DNA of 36,658 nucleotides from an uncultured Clostridia bacterium (GCA_946407465.1 CAMJOD010000006.1:1-36658); one strand, 5' to 3'; shown: positions 24,193 through 33,661, numbered from the stretch's first letter. A program made the numbers and translations. Notes: a model not told the origin generated them from the letters alone.

Positions 24193-25851
24193 ATGTTAAA
24201 GACACTCTATATCGAAAATATCGCGGTTATCGAAAAAACCTCCATAGATTTCAGCGGCGGGCTGAACGTGCTCACCGGTGAGACCGGCGCCGGAAAGAGT
24301 ATCATTATCGACGCCATCAACGCCATCATGGGACAGCGCACCTCCCGGGACATCATCCGCACCGGCGAAAAGACCGCTTTTGTCAGCGCTCTGTTTGAGG
24401 ACGTCAACCCCACAGTACAAAAGACGCTCGCCGGTCTCGGCTTTGAGGCGGAGGATGGCACCCTGCTGCTGCAGCGCAGTCTGAGCCTGAGCGGCAAAAG
24501 CAGCTGCAAAATCAACGGCAGACCGGCAACTGTTTCGATGCTGCGCGAGCTGGGGAAGAACCTGATTAACATCCACGGACAGCACGAGAGCTACGAGCTG
24601 TTCTCACCCGAAACGCACCTCGGCTACATCGACAGCTACGGCGGCTGTCAGGCGTTGATTGCCGCCTATCGGGAAAAATATCATGCCTACAAAATTCTTC
24701 AAAAGAAATTAAATGAAGCCAATTCCGACGAAAGTGAACGCCTGCGCGAGATAGATTTACTGCAATTCCAGTCGCAGGAGCTGTTTGACGCGGACGTTCA
24801 GGCAGGGGAGGAGGAGCAGCTCGAAGCGGAGCGCACCTCTCTGCTGAATTTTGAAAAAATCTTCTCTCTGCTCAACAAGGCAAAAATGATGCTGGACGGC
24901 GAGGACGCCAACGGCGGCGCGGAAGCGGTGGACGTCGCCGCGACCGCCATGCAGTCGGCGGCTGCCTACAGCGCCGAGTATGAGGAGCTTGCCGATAATC
25001 TGACCGATATTTATTATAACCTCCGCGACTGCGCCGCGGCTATCGGCGACGCGATAGACAATCTTGAAAGCGATCCGCAGCGTCTGGAGGAGATTGAGGA
25101 GCGGCTTGACCTTCTCGGCAGGCTGACGCGCAAATACAACTGCACTGCCGACGAGCTGCCTGCATTGGCGGAGACCATGCAAACGCGCTTGGAGGAGCTG
25201 CTCAATTACGACAAAAACCGCGACGATTTGGAGCGTGACTGCGCCGCGGCAAAGCAGGAGGCGCTCGCGCTTGCCGCGCAACTCAGCGCCAAGCGCAGGG
25301 AAGCGGCAAAAATCTTTGCGCAGAATGTAAAAACCGAAATGCGGTTTCTCAATATGCCCAACGTGGAGCTGATTCCGCAGTTTGAAGCAGTACCGCTCGG
25401 CGCCGACGGCACCGACAAGGCGGAGCTGCTGATTTCCGCCAACCCCGGTGAAACGCCGCGTCCGGTCGCCAAAATAGCCTCCGGCGGCGAGCTGTCGCGT
25501 ATGATGCTTGCCATCAAAACCGTGCTGGCTGCCACCGAGGACGTGGACACCCTGATTTTTGACGAGGTAGACACCGGCATCTCCGGCTCCGCCGCCGAAA
25601 AGGTCGGCTTGAAGCTGCGCGAGGTCTCGCACGACAGCCAGGTGCTCTGCGTCACCCATCAGGCGCAGATTGCGGCGCTGGCGGATTATCATTATCTGAT
25701 ACAAAAGCGCGTGGAGCAGGGCAGAACCTTCACGGTTGTCAATCCGCTCGACCGCACAGCGCGAATCCGCGAGCTGGCGCGTATTATCGGCGGCGTCAAC
25801 ATCACCGAGGCGGCGTTGTCGCACGCGGAGGATATGCTGCAAAACGCCTAA
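24193..25851 (+). CDS. recN: DNA repair protein RecN
   Basis: 552 residues, SMC-like. Walker A is GETGAGKS (lysine 35). A coiled-coil pair spans roughly residues 150-370. The C-terminal signature IASGGELSRMMLAIK is followed by Walker B TLIFDEVDTGISG and VLCVTHQAQIAALAD. RecN is recruited early to double-strand breaks and tethers DNA ends. AGGAA lies upstream of the ATG, 12 bases after argR. Confidence 0.97.
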   Translation: MLKTLYIENIAVIEKTSIDFSGGLNVLTGETGAGKSIIIDAINAIMGQRTSRDIIRTGEKTAFVSALFEDVNPTVQKTLAGLGFEAEDGTLLLQRSLSLSGKSSCKINGRPATVSMLRELGKNLINIHGQHESYELFSPETHLGYIDSYGGCQALIAAYREKYHAYKILQKKLNEANSDESERLREIDLLQFQSQELFDADVQAGEEEQLEAERTSLLNFEKIFSLLNKAKMMLDGEDANGGAEAVDVAATAMQSAAAYSAEYEELADNLTDIYYNLRDCAAAIGDAIDNLESDPQRLEEIEERLDLLGRLTRKYNCTADELPALAETMQTRLEELLNYDKNRDDLERDCAAAKQEALALAAQLSAKRREAAKIFAQNVKTEMRFLNMPNVELIPQFEAVPLGADGTDKAELLISANPGETPRPVAKIASGGELSRMMLAIKTVLAATEDVDTLIFDEVDTGISGSAAEKVGLKLREVSHDSQVLCVTHQAQIAALADYHYLIQKRVEQGRTFTVVNPLDRTARIRELARIIGGVNITEAALSHAEDMLQNA

Positions 25852-25875
25852 AAAACACGGAAAGGATGCGTCAAG

Positions 25876-27921
25876 TTGAAGCTTTGGAAGGTAGCTCCCT
25901 TAGACAAAAACGAGGCAAATGTTATTCAAAATCAATATCATCTTCCGGGCATTATCGCCATGCTGCTTCAAATCCGCGGCATCACCACGTCACGGGAAAT
26001 CGAGGATTTTCTGTACAACGACTCCGAAATTGAGCCGCCGTGGGAAATCAAGGATATGGAACAGGCGTGTGCGCGTGTGCATACCGCCGTCGAGCAGGAG
26101 GAGCTTATCTGCGTCTACGGCGACTATGACGCGGACGGCGTGACCTCCACGGCGCTGCTGTATTCGTATCTCGAAGCAATCGGCGCGCGTGTGATGTACT
26201 ACATACCCTCCCGAGAGGCGGAGGGCTATGGCATGAACAACGCCGCTGTCGATTTGCTGCACCAAAAGGGAGTCAGCCTGATTGTCACCGTGGACAACGG
26301 CATTGCCGCCATCAGCGAAATCCGCTACGCCAAGTCGCTCGGCATCGACACGGTCGTCACCGACCATCACATGCCCTTGGGCGAGCTGCCCGACGCGTGC
26401 GCGGTTGTCGATTTGCACCGCGGCGACTGCCCCAGCCGTTTCAAGCAGCTGTCGGGCGTCGGCGTGGCGTTCAAGCTGATTATGGCGCTCGAGGGAGAGT
26501 ATTGCGATGTGGATTCGCTGCTCGATATGTACGCCGACCTGCTCTGTCTGGGCACCATCGGCGATATTGTGGAGCTGAAAAGCGAGAACCGCGTGTTTGT
26601 CAAGCGCGGACTTTTGAGCATGCGCCAAACCGAGCGCACCGGCTTGTTTGCGCTGATTCGCAGCGCCGGAATGCAGGGAAAGCCCATCACCGCCGGCAGC
26701 GTTTCCTTTACGCTGGTGCCGCGCATCAACGCGGTCGGCAGGCTGGGCGCGTCGGGGCGTTCCGTGGAGCTTTTGCTCACCAATGATGAAGAGGAAGCGA
26801 ACGATTTTGCCCTTGCCATGTCCTATGACAACGCCGAGCGGCAGCAGATTGAACGCGATATTATAGAAAAAATCGACGCGCGCGTCACCGGCGACCCGCG
26901 CTTGGTGATGGACAAGGTGCTTGTGCTCGACGGCGAAAACTGGCACCAGGGCGTGGTGGGCATCGTCGCCTCCCGTATTCGCGAGATTTACGGCAAGCCG
27001 ACGATTATCATCTCGCGCGACGGCGAAAACGCAAAGGCGTCCGGCAGGAGTGTGGAGGGCTTTGCGCTCTGCGACGCGGTCGCCGCCTGCGCCGATTTGC
27101 TCACGCATTACGGCGGCCACCCGATGGCAGTCGGGCTGTCGCTGCCGTCCACCAATATAGATTTATTCCGAAAAAGAATTAACGAATACGCCGACCGGCA
27201 GGGCAGCATGCCCTTTGACACCCTGCATATCGACTGCAAGCTCAATCCGGCAGCCATTTCGCTGGATTTGGTGGGCGAGCTGAATGTGATGAAGCCCTAC
27301 GGCGCAGGCAATCCCACGCCGGTGTTTGGCTTTTTCAATATGGTATTAACCAATATTATTCCTTTATCGAATAATAAGCACCTGCGGCTGGTGCTGTCGC
27401 GCGGCAGTGTGTCGATGTCCGCCATGCTGTTTTTTACCTCCGCCGAGGAGTTTCCCTACGAAAAGGGCGAGCTGCTCGACATTGCCGCGACGCTTGAAAT
27501 CAACGAATACAACGACCGCAGCAGCGTCTCCGTCATCATCAAGGACGTCAAGGCGCATGATGAGGACGCCGAGCGGATTTTGTCGAGCGGCCGCCTGTTC
27601 GAAGCCTTTTGCAGAGGCGGCAGGCTGCGCCGTGAGGAGCTGCAAAGCATCCTGCCGAACCGCGAGGACTTCGCGCTGCTCTACCGCTATCTGCGCGACC
27701 GCGGCGGCTACAGCCTGCGCGCCGAAACGCTGGTCGGCAGGCTGCAAAACCGTCTGTCCTACGGCAAAATCCGCGTGGCGCTGGAGGCGATGAACGAGCT
27801 GGGGCTGATTCGGATACAGGAGGGACTCAAAACCAACCGTATCACGCTGTGCCCGGTTTCGCAAAAGGTCGATTTGTCCTCCGCTTCCATTATCAAAAAA
27901 CTGAAAGAGGTGACACAATGA
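25876..27921 (+). CDS. recJ: Single-stranded-DNA exonuclease RecJ
   Basis: 681 residues from a TTG start with AAAGGATG about 9 bases upstream. The DHH phosphoesterase core has VYGDYDADGVTST (Asp 83, 85 and 87), VTVDNGIA and VVTDHHMPLG (Asp-His-His at 163-165). The DHHA1 domain has YGGHPMAVGLSL. An OB-fold region and a C-terminal extension that resembles a winged helix follow. RecJ degrades single-stranded DNA 5' to 3' in recombination and mismatch repair. It overlaps the rel start by 4 bases. The apt gene often found between recJ and rel in Firmicutes is absent. Confidence 0.95.
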   Translation: MKLWKVAPLDKNEANVIQNQYHLPGIIAMLLQIRGITTSREIEDFLYNDSEIEPPWEIKDMEQACARVHTAVEQEELICVYGDYDADGVTSTALLYSYLEAIGARVMYYIPSREAEGYGMNNAAVDLLHQKGVSLIVTVDNGIAAISEIRYAKSLGIDTVVTDHHMPLGELPDACAVVDLHRGDCPSRFKQLSGVGVAFKLIMALEGEYCDVDSLLDMYADLLCLGTIGDIVELKSENRVFVKRGLLSMRQTERTGLFALIRSAGMQGKPITAGSVSFTLVPRINAVGRLGASGRSVELLLTNDEEEANDFALAMSYDNAERQQIERDIIEKIDARVTGDPRLVMDKVLVLDGENWHQGVVGIVASRIREIYGKPTIIISRDGENAKASGRSVEGFALCDAVAACADLLTHYGGHPMAVGLSLPSTNIDLFRKRINEYADRQGSMPFDTLHIDCKLNPAAISLDLVGELNVMKPYGAGNPTPVFGFFNMVLTNIIPLSNNKHLRLVLSRGSVSMSAMLFFTSAEEFPYEKGELLDIAATLEINEYNDRSSVSVIIKDVKAHDEDAERILSSGRLFEAFCRGGRLRREELQSILPNREDFALLYRYLRDRGGYSLRAETLVGRLQNRLSYGKIRVALEAMNELGLIRIQEGLKTNRITLCPVSQKVDLSSASIIKKLKEVTQ

Positions 27922-30113
27922 GCAAGTATTCCAATGTAGCTCACTATCAGGATTTTAACGAATTGCTGTCCATTCTGAACAAAACGGGCAACAGCTACAA
28001 TATTGCCAAGGTGGAGTCGGCGTATTATTTTGCCGAAAAGAGCCACGGCGACCAGCGCCGCGTGTCGGGCATTCCCTATATTTTGCACCCCACCTCGGTC
28101 GCCTGCATTGTGGCGGAGCTGGGCTTGGACAGCGACAGCATATGTGCGTCCCTGCTCCATGACGTGGTGGAGGACACGCCGGTCGCGCTCGACGAGGTGC
28201 GCAAGCTGTTCGGCAACGACGTGGCAAAGCTGATAGACGGTGTTACCAAGATTTCCAAGATTCCCTATTCCACACGCGAGGAGCAGCAGGCGGAGAATAT
28301 CCGCAAAATGCTGATTGCCATGGCGGACGACATCCGCGTCATCATCATCAAGCTCGCCGACCGCCTGCATAATATGCGCACGATGGACTGCATGCCCGAG
28401 CAAAAGCGCCGCGACAAGTCGGTGGAGAATATGCAGGTCTACGCGCCGATTGCGCACCGCCTCGGTATCAAAACCGTCAAGGAGGAGCTGGAGGACCGCT
28501 CCCTGCAATACCTCGACCCGATCGGCTACAAGGAAATCGAGGACGCCCTGCTGCTCAACGAGGAGGGCAGAGAGACGTTTATCGAGTCCATCAAGCAGCA
28601 AATCATCGAAAAAACCAAAGATACCATTCCGAATGTCTATATCAGCGGCAGAGTCAAGAGCATCAACAGCATCTACCGCAAAACCATTATGCGCAACCAG
28701 AGCATCAACGATATTTTTGACGTCTTTGCGGTGCGCGTGATTGTGGACAATGTGTCCGACTGCTACAACGTTTTGGGTGTGGTGCACGATATTTTCAAGC
28801 CCATTCCCAACCGCTTTAAGGATTACATTTCTATGCCCAAGCAGAACATGTACCAGAGCCTGCACACCACCGTGCTCGACAAAAAGGCGATTCCCTTTGA
28901 GGTGCAAATCCGCACATGGGAGATGCACTACACCGCCGAATACGGAATCGCGGCGCACTGGAAATACAAGCTCGGCATGAACAACGACGCCAAGGGCAGC
29001 GAGCGCGTCAGCCGCAATATCGAAAAGGTCAAGCGCATGATTCTCGACCAGCTCGAGGCGGAGGACGCCACGGATATTGCGCGCAATATCCGCAACGATT
29101 TCGGTGAAAACGACGTCTACATCTTCACCCCAAAGGGCGACGTGATGAGCCTGCCCAAGGGCTCCACACCGATTGACCTCGCCTATCTCATACACACACA
29201 GGTCGGTCACCGCATGGTGGGCGCCAAGGTCAACGGCAAGATTGTCCCGATTGACCACACGCTCAAAACGGGCGAAATCTGTGAAATTATCACCCAAAAG
29301 GAAGAACACCCCAACCGCGCCTGGATTGATATTTGCAAAACCGCCTCGGCAAAATCCAAAATCCGCCAGTGGTTCAAGCACGAAAAGCGCGACGAAAACA
29401 TTATCGAGGGCAGACAGGCGGTTGAGCGTGAGTTTAAGCGCCAGGGCATGAACCTGACCGATGAGGAAATGGCGGAGTTTTTCGGCGCGCTGACGATGAA
29501 AAAGCAGTACAACACGCTGGAGGACTTTTATGCGGCGGTCGGCTACGGCGGTATTCAGCTGTGGAAAATCATGCCGCGTCTCAAGGAGGAGTACCAAAAG
29601 CGCTACGCCGCCAATATTGAAGAAATCGTGGTGCCGCAGGCGCCTGTCAAGCGCAAAAAGGCGCGTTCGGGCGTGATTATCGAGGGCAACGACGATGTGC
29701 TCGTCAAGTTCTCCAACTGCTGCAACCCCTTGCCGGGAGACGACATCATCGGCTATATCACGCGCGGCTACGGCGTTTCCGTTCACAAGCGCGACTGCAC
29801 CAATGTTCCCAAAAATATCGCGGACAGCGAGGAGCCGGAGCGCTGGGTTTCGGCGCGCTGGCAAACCGAAACCGGCGAGGCGTTTCGCAGCACGCTGCAA
29901 ATCACCGCCACCGACCGCGCCGGTCTGCTGGCGGACGTCACCATTCAGCTCTCCAATATGCACATCTTTATTCACACCCTCAACGCGCGTGAGCTGAAAA
30001 GCGGCAAGGCGGTTGTCACGGTGACAATCGACGTCGCCGGCAAGGATCACCTGCGCGGCGTCATCTCGCGACTGTCCGACATCAACGGCATAGAGGAAAT
30101 CAAACGGCTTTAA
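27918..30113 (+). CDS. relA: Bifunctional (p)ppGpp synthetase/hydrolase Rel (RelA/SpoT homologue)
   Basis: 731 residues. The HD hydrolase domain has His 43 and 57 and the HD pair at 81-82 (SLLHDVVEDT), with DRLHNMRTM. The synthetase domain has KSINSIYRKT, FDVFAVRVIVD, RFKDYISMPKQNMYQSLHTT and FEVQIRT. A TGS domain (YIFTPKGDVMSLPKGSTPID) and a C-terminal ACT domain (TATDRAGLLADVTIQLSNMH) follow. Both catalytic halves look intact, so it likely makes and breaks the alarmone. The start at 27918 is the ATG of the ATGA overlap with recJ, with AGAGGTG upstream; a longer reading from 27849 lacks a ribosome site. Confidence 0.97.
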   Translation: MSKYSNVAHYQDFNELLSILNKTGNSYNIAKVESAYYFAEKSHGDQRRVSGIPYILHPTSVACIVAELGLDSDSICASLLHDVVEDTPVALDEVRKLFGNDVAKLIDGVTKISKIPYSTREEQQAENIRKMLIAMADDIRVIIIKLADRLHNMRTMDCMPEQKRRDKSVENMQVYAPIAHRLGIKTVKEELEDRSLQYLDPIGYKEIEDALLLNEEGRETFIESIKQQIIEKTKDTIPNVYISGRVKSINSIYRKTIMRNQSINDIFDVFAVRVIVDNVSDCYNVLGVVHDIFKPIPNRFKDYISMPKQNMYQSLHTTVLDKKAIPFEVQIRTWEMHYTAEYGIAAHWKYKLGMNNDAKGSERVSRNIEKVKRMILDQLEAEDATDIARNIRNDFGENDVYIFTPKGDVMSLPKGSTPIDLAYLIHTQVGHRMVGAKVNGKIVPIDHTLKTGEICEIITQKEEHPNRAWIDICKTASAKSKIRQWFKHEKRDENIIEGRQAVEREFKRQGMNLTDEEMAEFFGALTMKKQYNTLEDFYAAVGYGGIQLWKIMPRLKEEYQKRYAANIEEIVVPQAPVKRKKARSGVIIEGNDDVLVKFSNCCNPLPGDDIIGYITRGYGVSVHKRDCTNVPKNIADSEEPERWVSARWQTETGEAFRSTLQITATDRAGLLADVTIQLSNMHIFIHTLNARELKSGKAVVTVTIDVAGKDHLRGVISRLSDINGIEEIKRL

Positions 30114-30115
30114 TT

Positions 30116-30949
30116 ATGGATTATGTTATTCTGGACTTGGAGTGGAACACCGCTTACAGCAAGTCCGCACACAAATTTGTCAATGAAATTATCGAGTTCG
30201 GCGCGGTGAAGGTCGACGGCGATTTTAACGTTGTCGCCGACTTCTCGCGCCTTGTGGCGCCGCGCGTCAAAAAGCGCCTCAGCGGCAGGGTCAAGGAGCT
30301 GACGCACCTCACCAACGAGGACGTTGCCGAGGGCGGGGATTTTCTCTCTGTCAGCCGTGCGTTCACGGAATTTGCCGGCGACTGCACCCTGATGACCTGG
30401 GGCACCACCGACATTCACACCCTGATAGAAAACTATCAGCTCTTTGCGCACGACCGCCGCATACCCTTTTTGCGCCGTTACTGCGATTTGCAGGAATACT
30501 GCGAAAGGGCGATTGACCGCTACGACGAGGGCAATCAAATCGGCTTGGGGCGTTTTGCGGAGCTGATCGGCGTTCACTTCTCCGAGGAGGAGCAGCACCG
30601 CGCCGCAGCCGACGCCTATCTCAGTTTGGAATGTCTGCGCAGGGTGAAGGACGGCTATCCGCTCGAAAGCTGTGTTCTGCCTGCGGACGGCGACGCGTTC
30701 TATGAGCGCATGCTCTTCAAAAATTATTACATTACTGACCTCAGCTCGCCCGACATTGACCGCGCCCAGCTCAAATTCTGCTGTGAGGACTGCGGCAGTC
30801 AGGCAAAGCGTCTCAAAAAATGGAAGCTGCGCAACAAAAGCTTTAACGCGGACTTTTACTGCCGAACCTGCGACAGCCGCTTTTCGGCGCGTGTTTCCTT
30901 CAAAAAGCGCTATGACGGCGTCAAGGTCACACGAAAAATCATCAAATAG
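30116..30949 (+). CDS. DEDDh 3'-5' exonuclease with C-terminal zinc ribbon
   Basis: 277 residues. The N-terminal RNase T/DnaQ-like domain has Asp 7 and Glu 9 in VILDLEWN, Asp 99 in TWGTTDIHTL, and His 161 with Asp 166 in QHRAAADAYL. These are all the DEDDh catalytic residues. A C-terminal segment (about 221-255) has CCEDC and CRTC, two Cys-x2-Cys knuckles of a zinc ribbon, in a very basic setting. I do not know a close named homologue; a role in DNA or RNA 3'-end trimming is inferred. It starts 2 bases after rel without a well-placed ribosome site (GAGGA is 18 bases away), so translation is probably coupled. The 179 bases after it hold a 12-bp palindrome (30971-30982) and a small hairpin before htrA, but no clear terminator. 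Confidence 0.85.
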   Translation: MDYVILDLEWNTAYSKSAHKFVNEIIEFGAVKVDGDFNVVADFSRLVAPRVKKRLSGRVKELTHLTNEDVAEGGDFLSVSRAFTEFAGDCTLMTWGTTDIHTLIENYQLFAHDRRIPFLRRYCDLQEYCERAIDRYDEGNQIGLGRFAELIGVHFSEEEQHRAAADAYLSLECLRRVKDGYPLESCVLPADGDAFYERMLFKNYYITDLSSPDIDRAQLKFCCEDCGSQAKRLKKWKLRNKSFNADFYCRTCDSRFSARVSFKKRYDGVKVTRKIIK

Positions 30950-31128
30950 CCTCTGCTTCAAATCCGTAAGAGCAGCGCTGCTTCTAAAACAAATGTCATT
31001 TACTTTTCAAAATAATTCAACTGTATTTCATATAGTTTTCACTTTTTGGGATTATAGTAATGACAACATAAAAAATGCACTTACCGCTAACGCAGGTTAG
31101 CTTGCTAAAGCGCAGGAGGAGGATTATT

Positions 31129-32772
31129 ATGTCAGACAAATTCTATGATTTTGAAAATTTTGAAACCAATCCCGAGACCGAAGCTAACAAAAGCAAGGAA
31201 ATCGGACAGGAATATGAAAAGACTGTTGAATCGGCAAAGACCGTGCAGCCTGAACAAACGGAGCAGCCCGCAGAGGAAAGCTCCTATGAATGGAATCCCG
31301 AAAACCCCTATCGCGGCGGCGAGTACCGTTATTCCTATATCAACGGCAACAACCAAAACGCCGCGCACAATCCCAACAACTATGAAGACGCCTATTCCTC
31401 GGTGAGAACCGAGGCGACCGCCGACAGCAGCGGCTACACCGAGCAGAGCAATCCCTACAGCAGCAGCTACACCGGCGGCGTGAACAATGACAACACGCGC
31501 GTCTATAACTACGGCACGCCTGTGCAAAAGCAGGATGTCAAGCCGCAGTCTGCCAAAAAGAAGTCCAAGCCCGCGTCACGCGGCTTTGTGGCGGCGGCAC
31601 TCGCCATTGCGGTTGTCGTTGCGGCAGGCGCAGGCTTCGGCGGCGGTTATCTGCTCAGCAAGAGCACAGGCGCCGCACCGGCTGCGTCCGGCACCATGAC
31701 CATCAACCGGGTAGCGGCGAGCAGCGGCGAGAGCACCACCAACGCGGCTTCGTCCGATACAACGCCCGTCACCACCTCCGACATTGTCAAAAAGACCGCC
31801 AACAGCGTGGTCGAGATTGCCACCGAGGGCATCAAGACCGGCACCTTTGCCCGTCAGTATGTCACCAAGGGCGCAGGCTCCGGCGTGATTATCTCGGAGG
31901 ACGGCTATATCGTCACCAACCATCATGTGATTGACGGCGCGAGCAAAATCACCGTCACCCTGCGCGACGGCTCCACCACCTACGAAGCCAAGCTGATTGG
32001 CAGCGACGAGGACAACGACATCGCGCTGCTCAAAATTGAGGCGACCGGCTTGTCGCCTGCTACCTTCGGCAACAGCAGCAATCTGGTAGTCGGTGACTAC
32101 GTTGTCGCAATCGGCAATCCGCTCGGCACGCTCGGCGGCACCGTCACCGACGGCATCATCAGCGCACTGGCGCGTGAGGTCACGATTGAAAACAAGAACC
32201 TCACCCTGCTCCAGACCAACGCCCAAATCAGCCCCGGCAACTCCGGCGGCGGTCTCTTTAACGCCAAGGGCGAGCTGGTCGGCATTGTCAATGCCAAGGA
32301 CAGCGCCACCGAGGTAGAGGGCATCGCCTTTGCCATTCCCGTCAACAAGGTTGTGGACATTATCCGCGACCTGAAGGATTACGGCTACGTGACCGGCAAG
32401 ATTGACACCGGCATGCGCTTTGTTGACATCAGCTCCTACGACACCGCCTTCTATTACAACGTCAACGCGCTCGGCGTCTATGTTCTCTCGGTAGACCAGG
32501 GCTCCAAGGCGGAGGCGGCAGGCTTCAAATCCGGCGACATGATCACCGAGGTCAACGGCACCTCCGTTTCCACCGAAGCCGAGATTGAAAAGGCGCTCGA
32601 GGGCAAAAAGGTAGGCGATACCGTCACCTTCACTGTTCTGCGCAACAACCGCCAACAGAACCTCACGCTGGAGCTGACCGAATACGTTCCCTCCGTCAAG
32701 CCCAACAACGAGGACTCACAGGAAGAATTTCATTCCAACGACAGCCTTTGGGATCAGCTTTTGAACTGGTAA
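31129..32772 (+). CDS. htrA: Membrane-anchored HtrA/DegP-type serine protease with PDZ domain
   Basis: 547 residues. Residues 1-155 form a cytoplasmic tail rich in acidic residues, then in Tyr, Asn and Ser, ending in a basic KKKSKP stretch. A membrane helix lies at about 161-184, then a Ser/Thr/Ala linker. The trypsin-like domain has His 266 (TNHHVID), Asp 297 (DNDIALL) and Ser 372 (PGNSGGG). A PDZ domain occupies about 430-530 (VLSVDQGSKAEAAGFKSGDM). It degrades or refolds damaged exported proteins outside the membrane. AGGAGGAGG lies 6 bases before the ATG at 31129, which excludes the longer reading from 31075. It is monocistronic, ending at a strong terminator. Confidence 0.95.
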   Translation: MSDKFYDFENFETNPETEANKSKEIGQEYEKTVESAKTVQPEQTEQPAEESSYEWNPENPYRGGEYRYSYINGNNQNAAHNPNNYEDAYSSVRTEATADSSGYTEQSNPYSSSYTGGVNNDNTRVYNYGTPVQKQDVKPQSAKKKSKPASRGFVAAALAIAVVVAAGAGFGGGYLLSKSTGAAPAASGTMTINRVAASSGESTTNAASSDTTPVTTSDIVKKTANSVVEIATEGIKTGTFARQYVTKGAGSGVIISEDGYIVTNHHVIDGASKITVTLRDGSTTYEAKLIGSDEDNDIALLKIEATGLSPATFGNSSNLVVGDYVVAIGNPLGTLGGTVTDGIISALAREVTIENKNLTLLQTNAQISPGNSGGGLFNAKGELVGIVNAKDSATEVEGIAFAIPVNKVVDIIRDLKDYGYVTGKIDTGMRFVDISSYDTAFYYNVNALGVYVLSVDQGSKAEAAGFKSGDMITEVNGTSVSTEAEIEKALEGKKVGDTVTFTVLRNNRQQNLTLELTEYVPSVKPNNEDSQEEFHSNDSLWDQLLNW

Positions 32773-32802
32773 GCTTTCTTTAAAGAATTTTATATAGATA
32801 AT

Positions 32803-32842
32803 CAAAACCACTGCGGATTTCGGTTCGCAGTGGTTTTGGTTT
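32803..32842 (+). terminator. Terminator between htrA and the opposing gene, probably bidirectional
   Basis: A perfect 13-bp stem (CAAAACCACTGCG at 32803-32815 with its inverse at 32826-32838) has a 10-base loop. It is followed by GTTTT on the plus strand. On the minus strand the arm ends in TTTTG followed by an AT-rich stretch, so it can serve both converging genes. Confidence 0.85.
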
Positions 32843-32854
32843 TAAATAAAACAT

Positions 32855-33475
32855 TTATACACTTGTCAATAAAAAATAGGGGATAGAGGTCTCCTGCGTT
32901 TTCAGATAGGCAATCAGGCTGTTGCGGTTCTTTTTGACGTGGGGAGGCACCGGAAACGTCTCCTGATGTTCGCCGTCGTCGTAGACGATTTGCTCGTTTT
33001 GCGCGTCATAGTACGCCTGAATCATAATGTGCCGCGGCACACCGTTTGCCATGCCGTTCACGTGGTGCTCCAGCAGCAGAATATTGCCGGAGCTTTCCTC
33101 GGGCTCTTCCTGTTCCTTTGGCAGCTTTTTTTGAAACACAGCGCAAAACGCATCTTTGTCGCGCAGATTGTGAAACAACAGCTGACAGCGTGCCGACGGC
33201 AGCCGCAGCCGCACGTCTTTTGCGTTTTCCTTGCTGTACAGCCGGACGTCCTTTAGCTCAAAATCCATCGCTTCGCGTTTTGTTTGGAGCAAAAGACGGT
33301 CGTCGTCCGTCACCGTGACAACGCCCTTGTCCTTGTACTCCGCAGAGCCGTCCTTCGCGTCGCCCGACGGCATAACGGCGACCGCGCATTTGAGCTGCAA
33401 AACAGCCGCGCTGCCGGACTCCTTCATCCTATTGTCAGCCTGTCGGCTTTGTTTTCTTCTTTTTATACCAAACAT
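32855..33475 (-). CDS. Uncharacterised protein with a possible PH-like beta domain
   Basis: 206 residues, no signal peptide or membrane helix. I do not recognise the family. The N-terminus is basic (GIKRRKQSRQ). Residues about 45-110 look beta-rich, with a pattern (VVTVTDDDRLLLQTKREAMD, then DVRLYSKENAKDVRLRL) that resembles bacterial PH-like domains. A Glu-rich linker (KEQEEPEESSG) leads to a second beta-rich part with HHVNGMANGVPRHIMIQAYY. The start is set at the ATG at 33475 with GAGG about 7 bases upstream; a TTG at 33487 is less likely. It converges on htrA. The PH-like idea is inference. Confidence 0.7.
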   Translation of the reverse strand: MFGIKRRKQSRQADNRMKESGSAAVLQLKCAVAVMPSGDAKDGSAEYKDKGVVTVTDDDRLLLQTKREAMDFELKDVRLYSKENAKDVRLRLPSARCQLLFHNLRDKDAFCAVFQKKLPKEQEEPEESSGNILLLEHHVNGMANGVPRHIMIQAYYDAQNEQIVYDDGEHQETFPVPPHVKKNRNSLIAYLKTQETSIPYFLLTSV

Positions 33476-33661
33476 AAAAAACCTCAACTTTTGATTAGTG
33501 CTGAAAAACCGGCGGTAAGATTGATTAGCTGTTCAGGACAAAAACGTTGTTTCTGCATGACTCGGGATAATAGGGTGAATTAAAGGCACATATTCATACT
33601 TTATAGCTTATGCCGACAACAGTTTTTACAAATAATAACGTTATTTGTCACAAACTACTCC
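33476..33661. other. AT-rich intergenic region with an inverted repeat
   Basis: 186 bases between two minus-strand genes. ACAAATAA (33628-33635) and TTATTTGT (33641-33648) form an inverted repeat around TAACG, containing the 12-base palindrome AATAACGTTATT. No T-run follows on either strand, so it is not a standard terminator. I found no convincing promoter for the gene at 32855-33475, though one is expected here. Confidence 0.4.

Noticed and set aside
30971-30982. 12-base palindrome AGCAGCGCTGCT after the exonuclease gene, as a terminator
   Set aside because: No T-run follows and a hairpin would have only a 4-base stem. It is noted only as a palindrome.
33628-33648. Inverted repeat downstream of the small zinc-ribbon gene, as its terminator
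   Set aside because: On the minus strand the sequence after the stem is A-rich, not T-rich. It is kept only as an unexplained inverted repeat.
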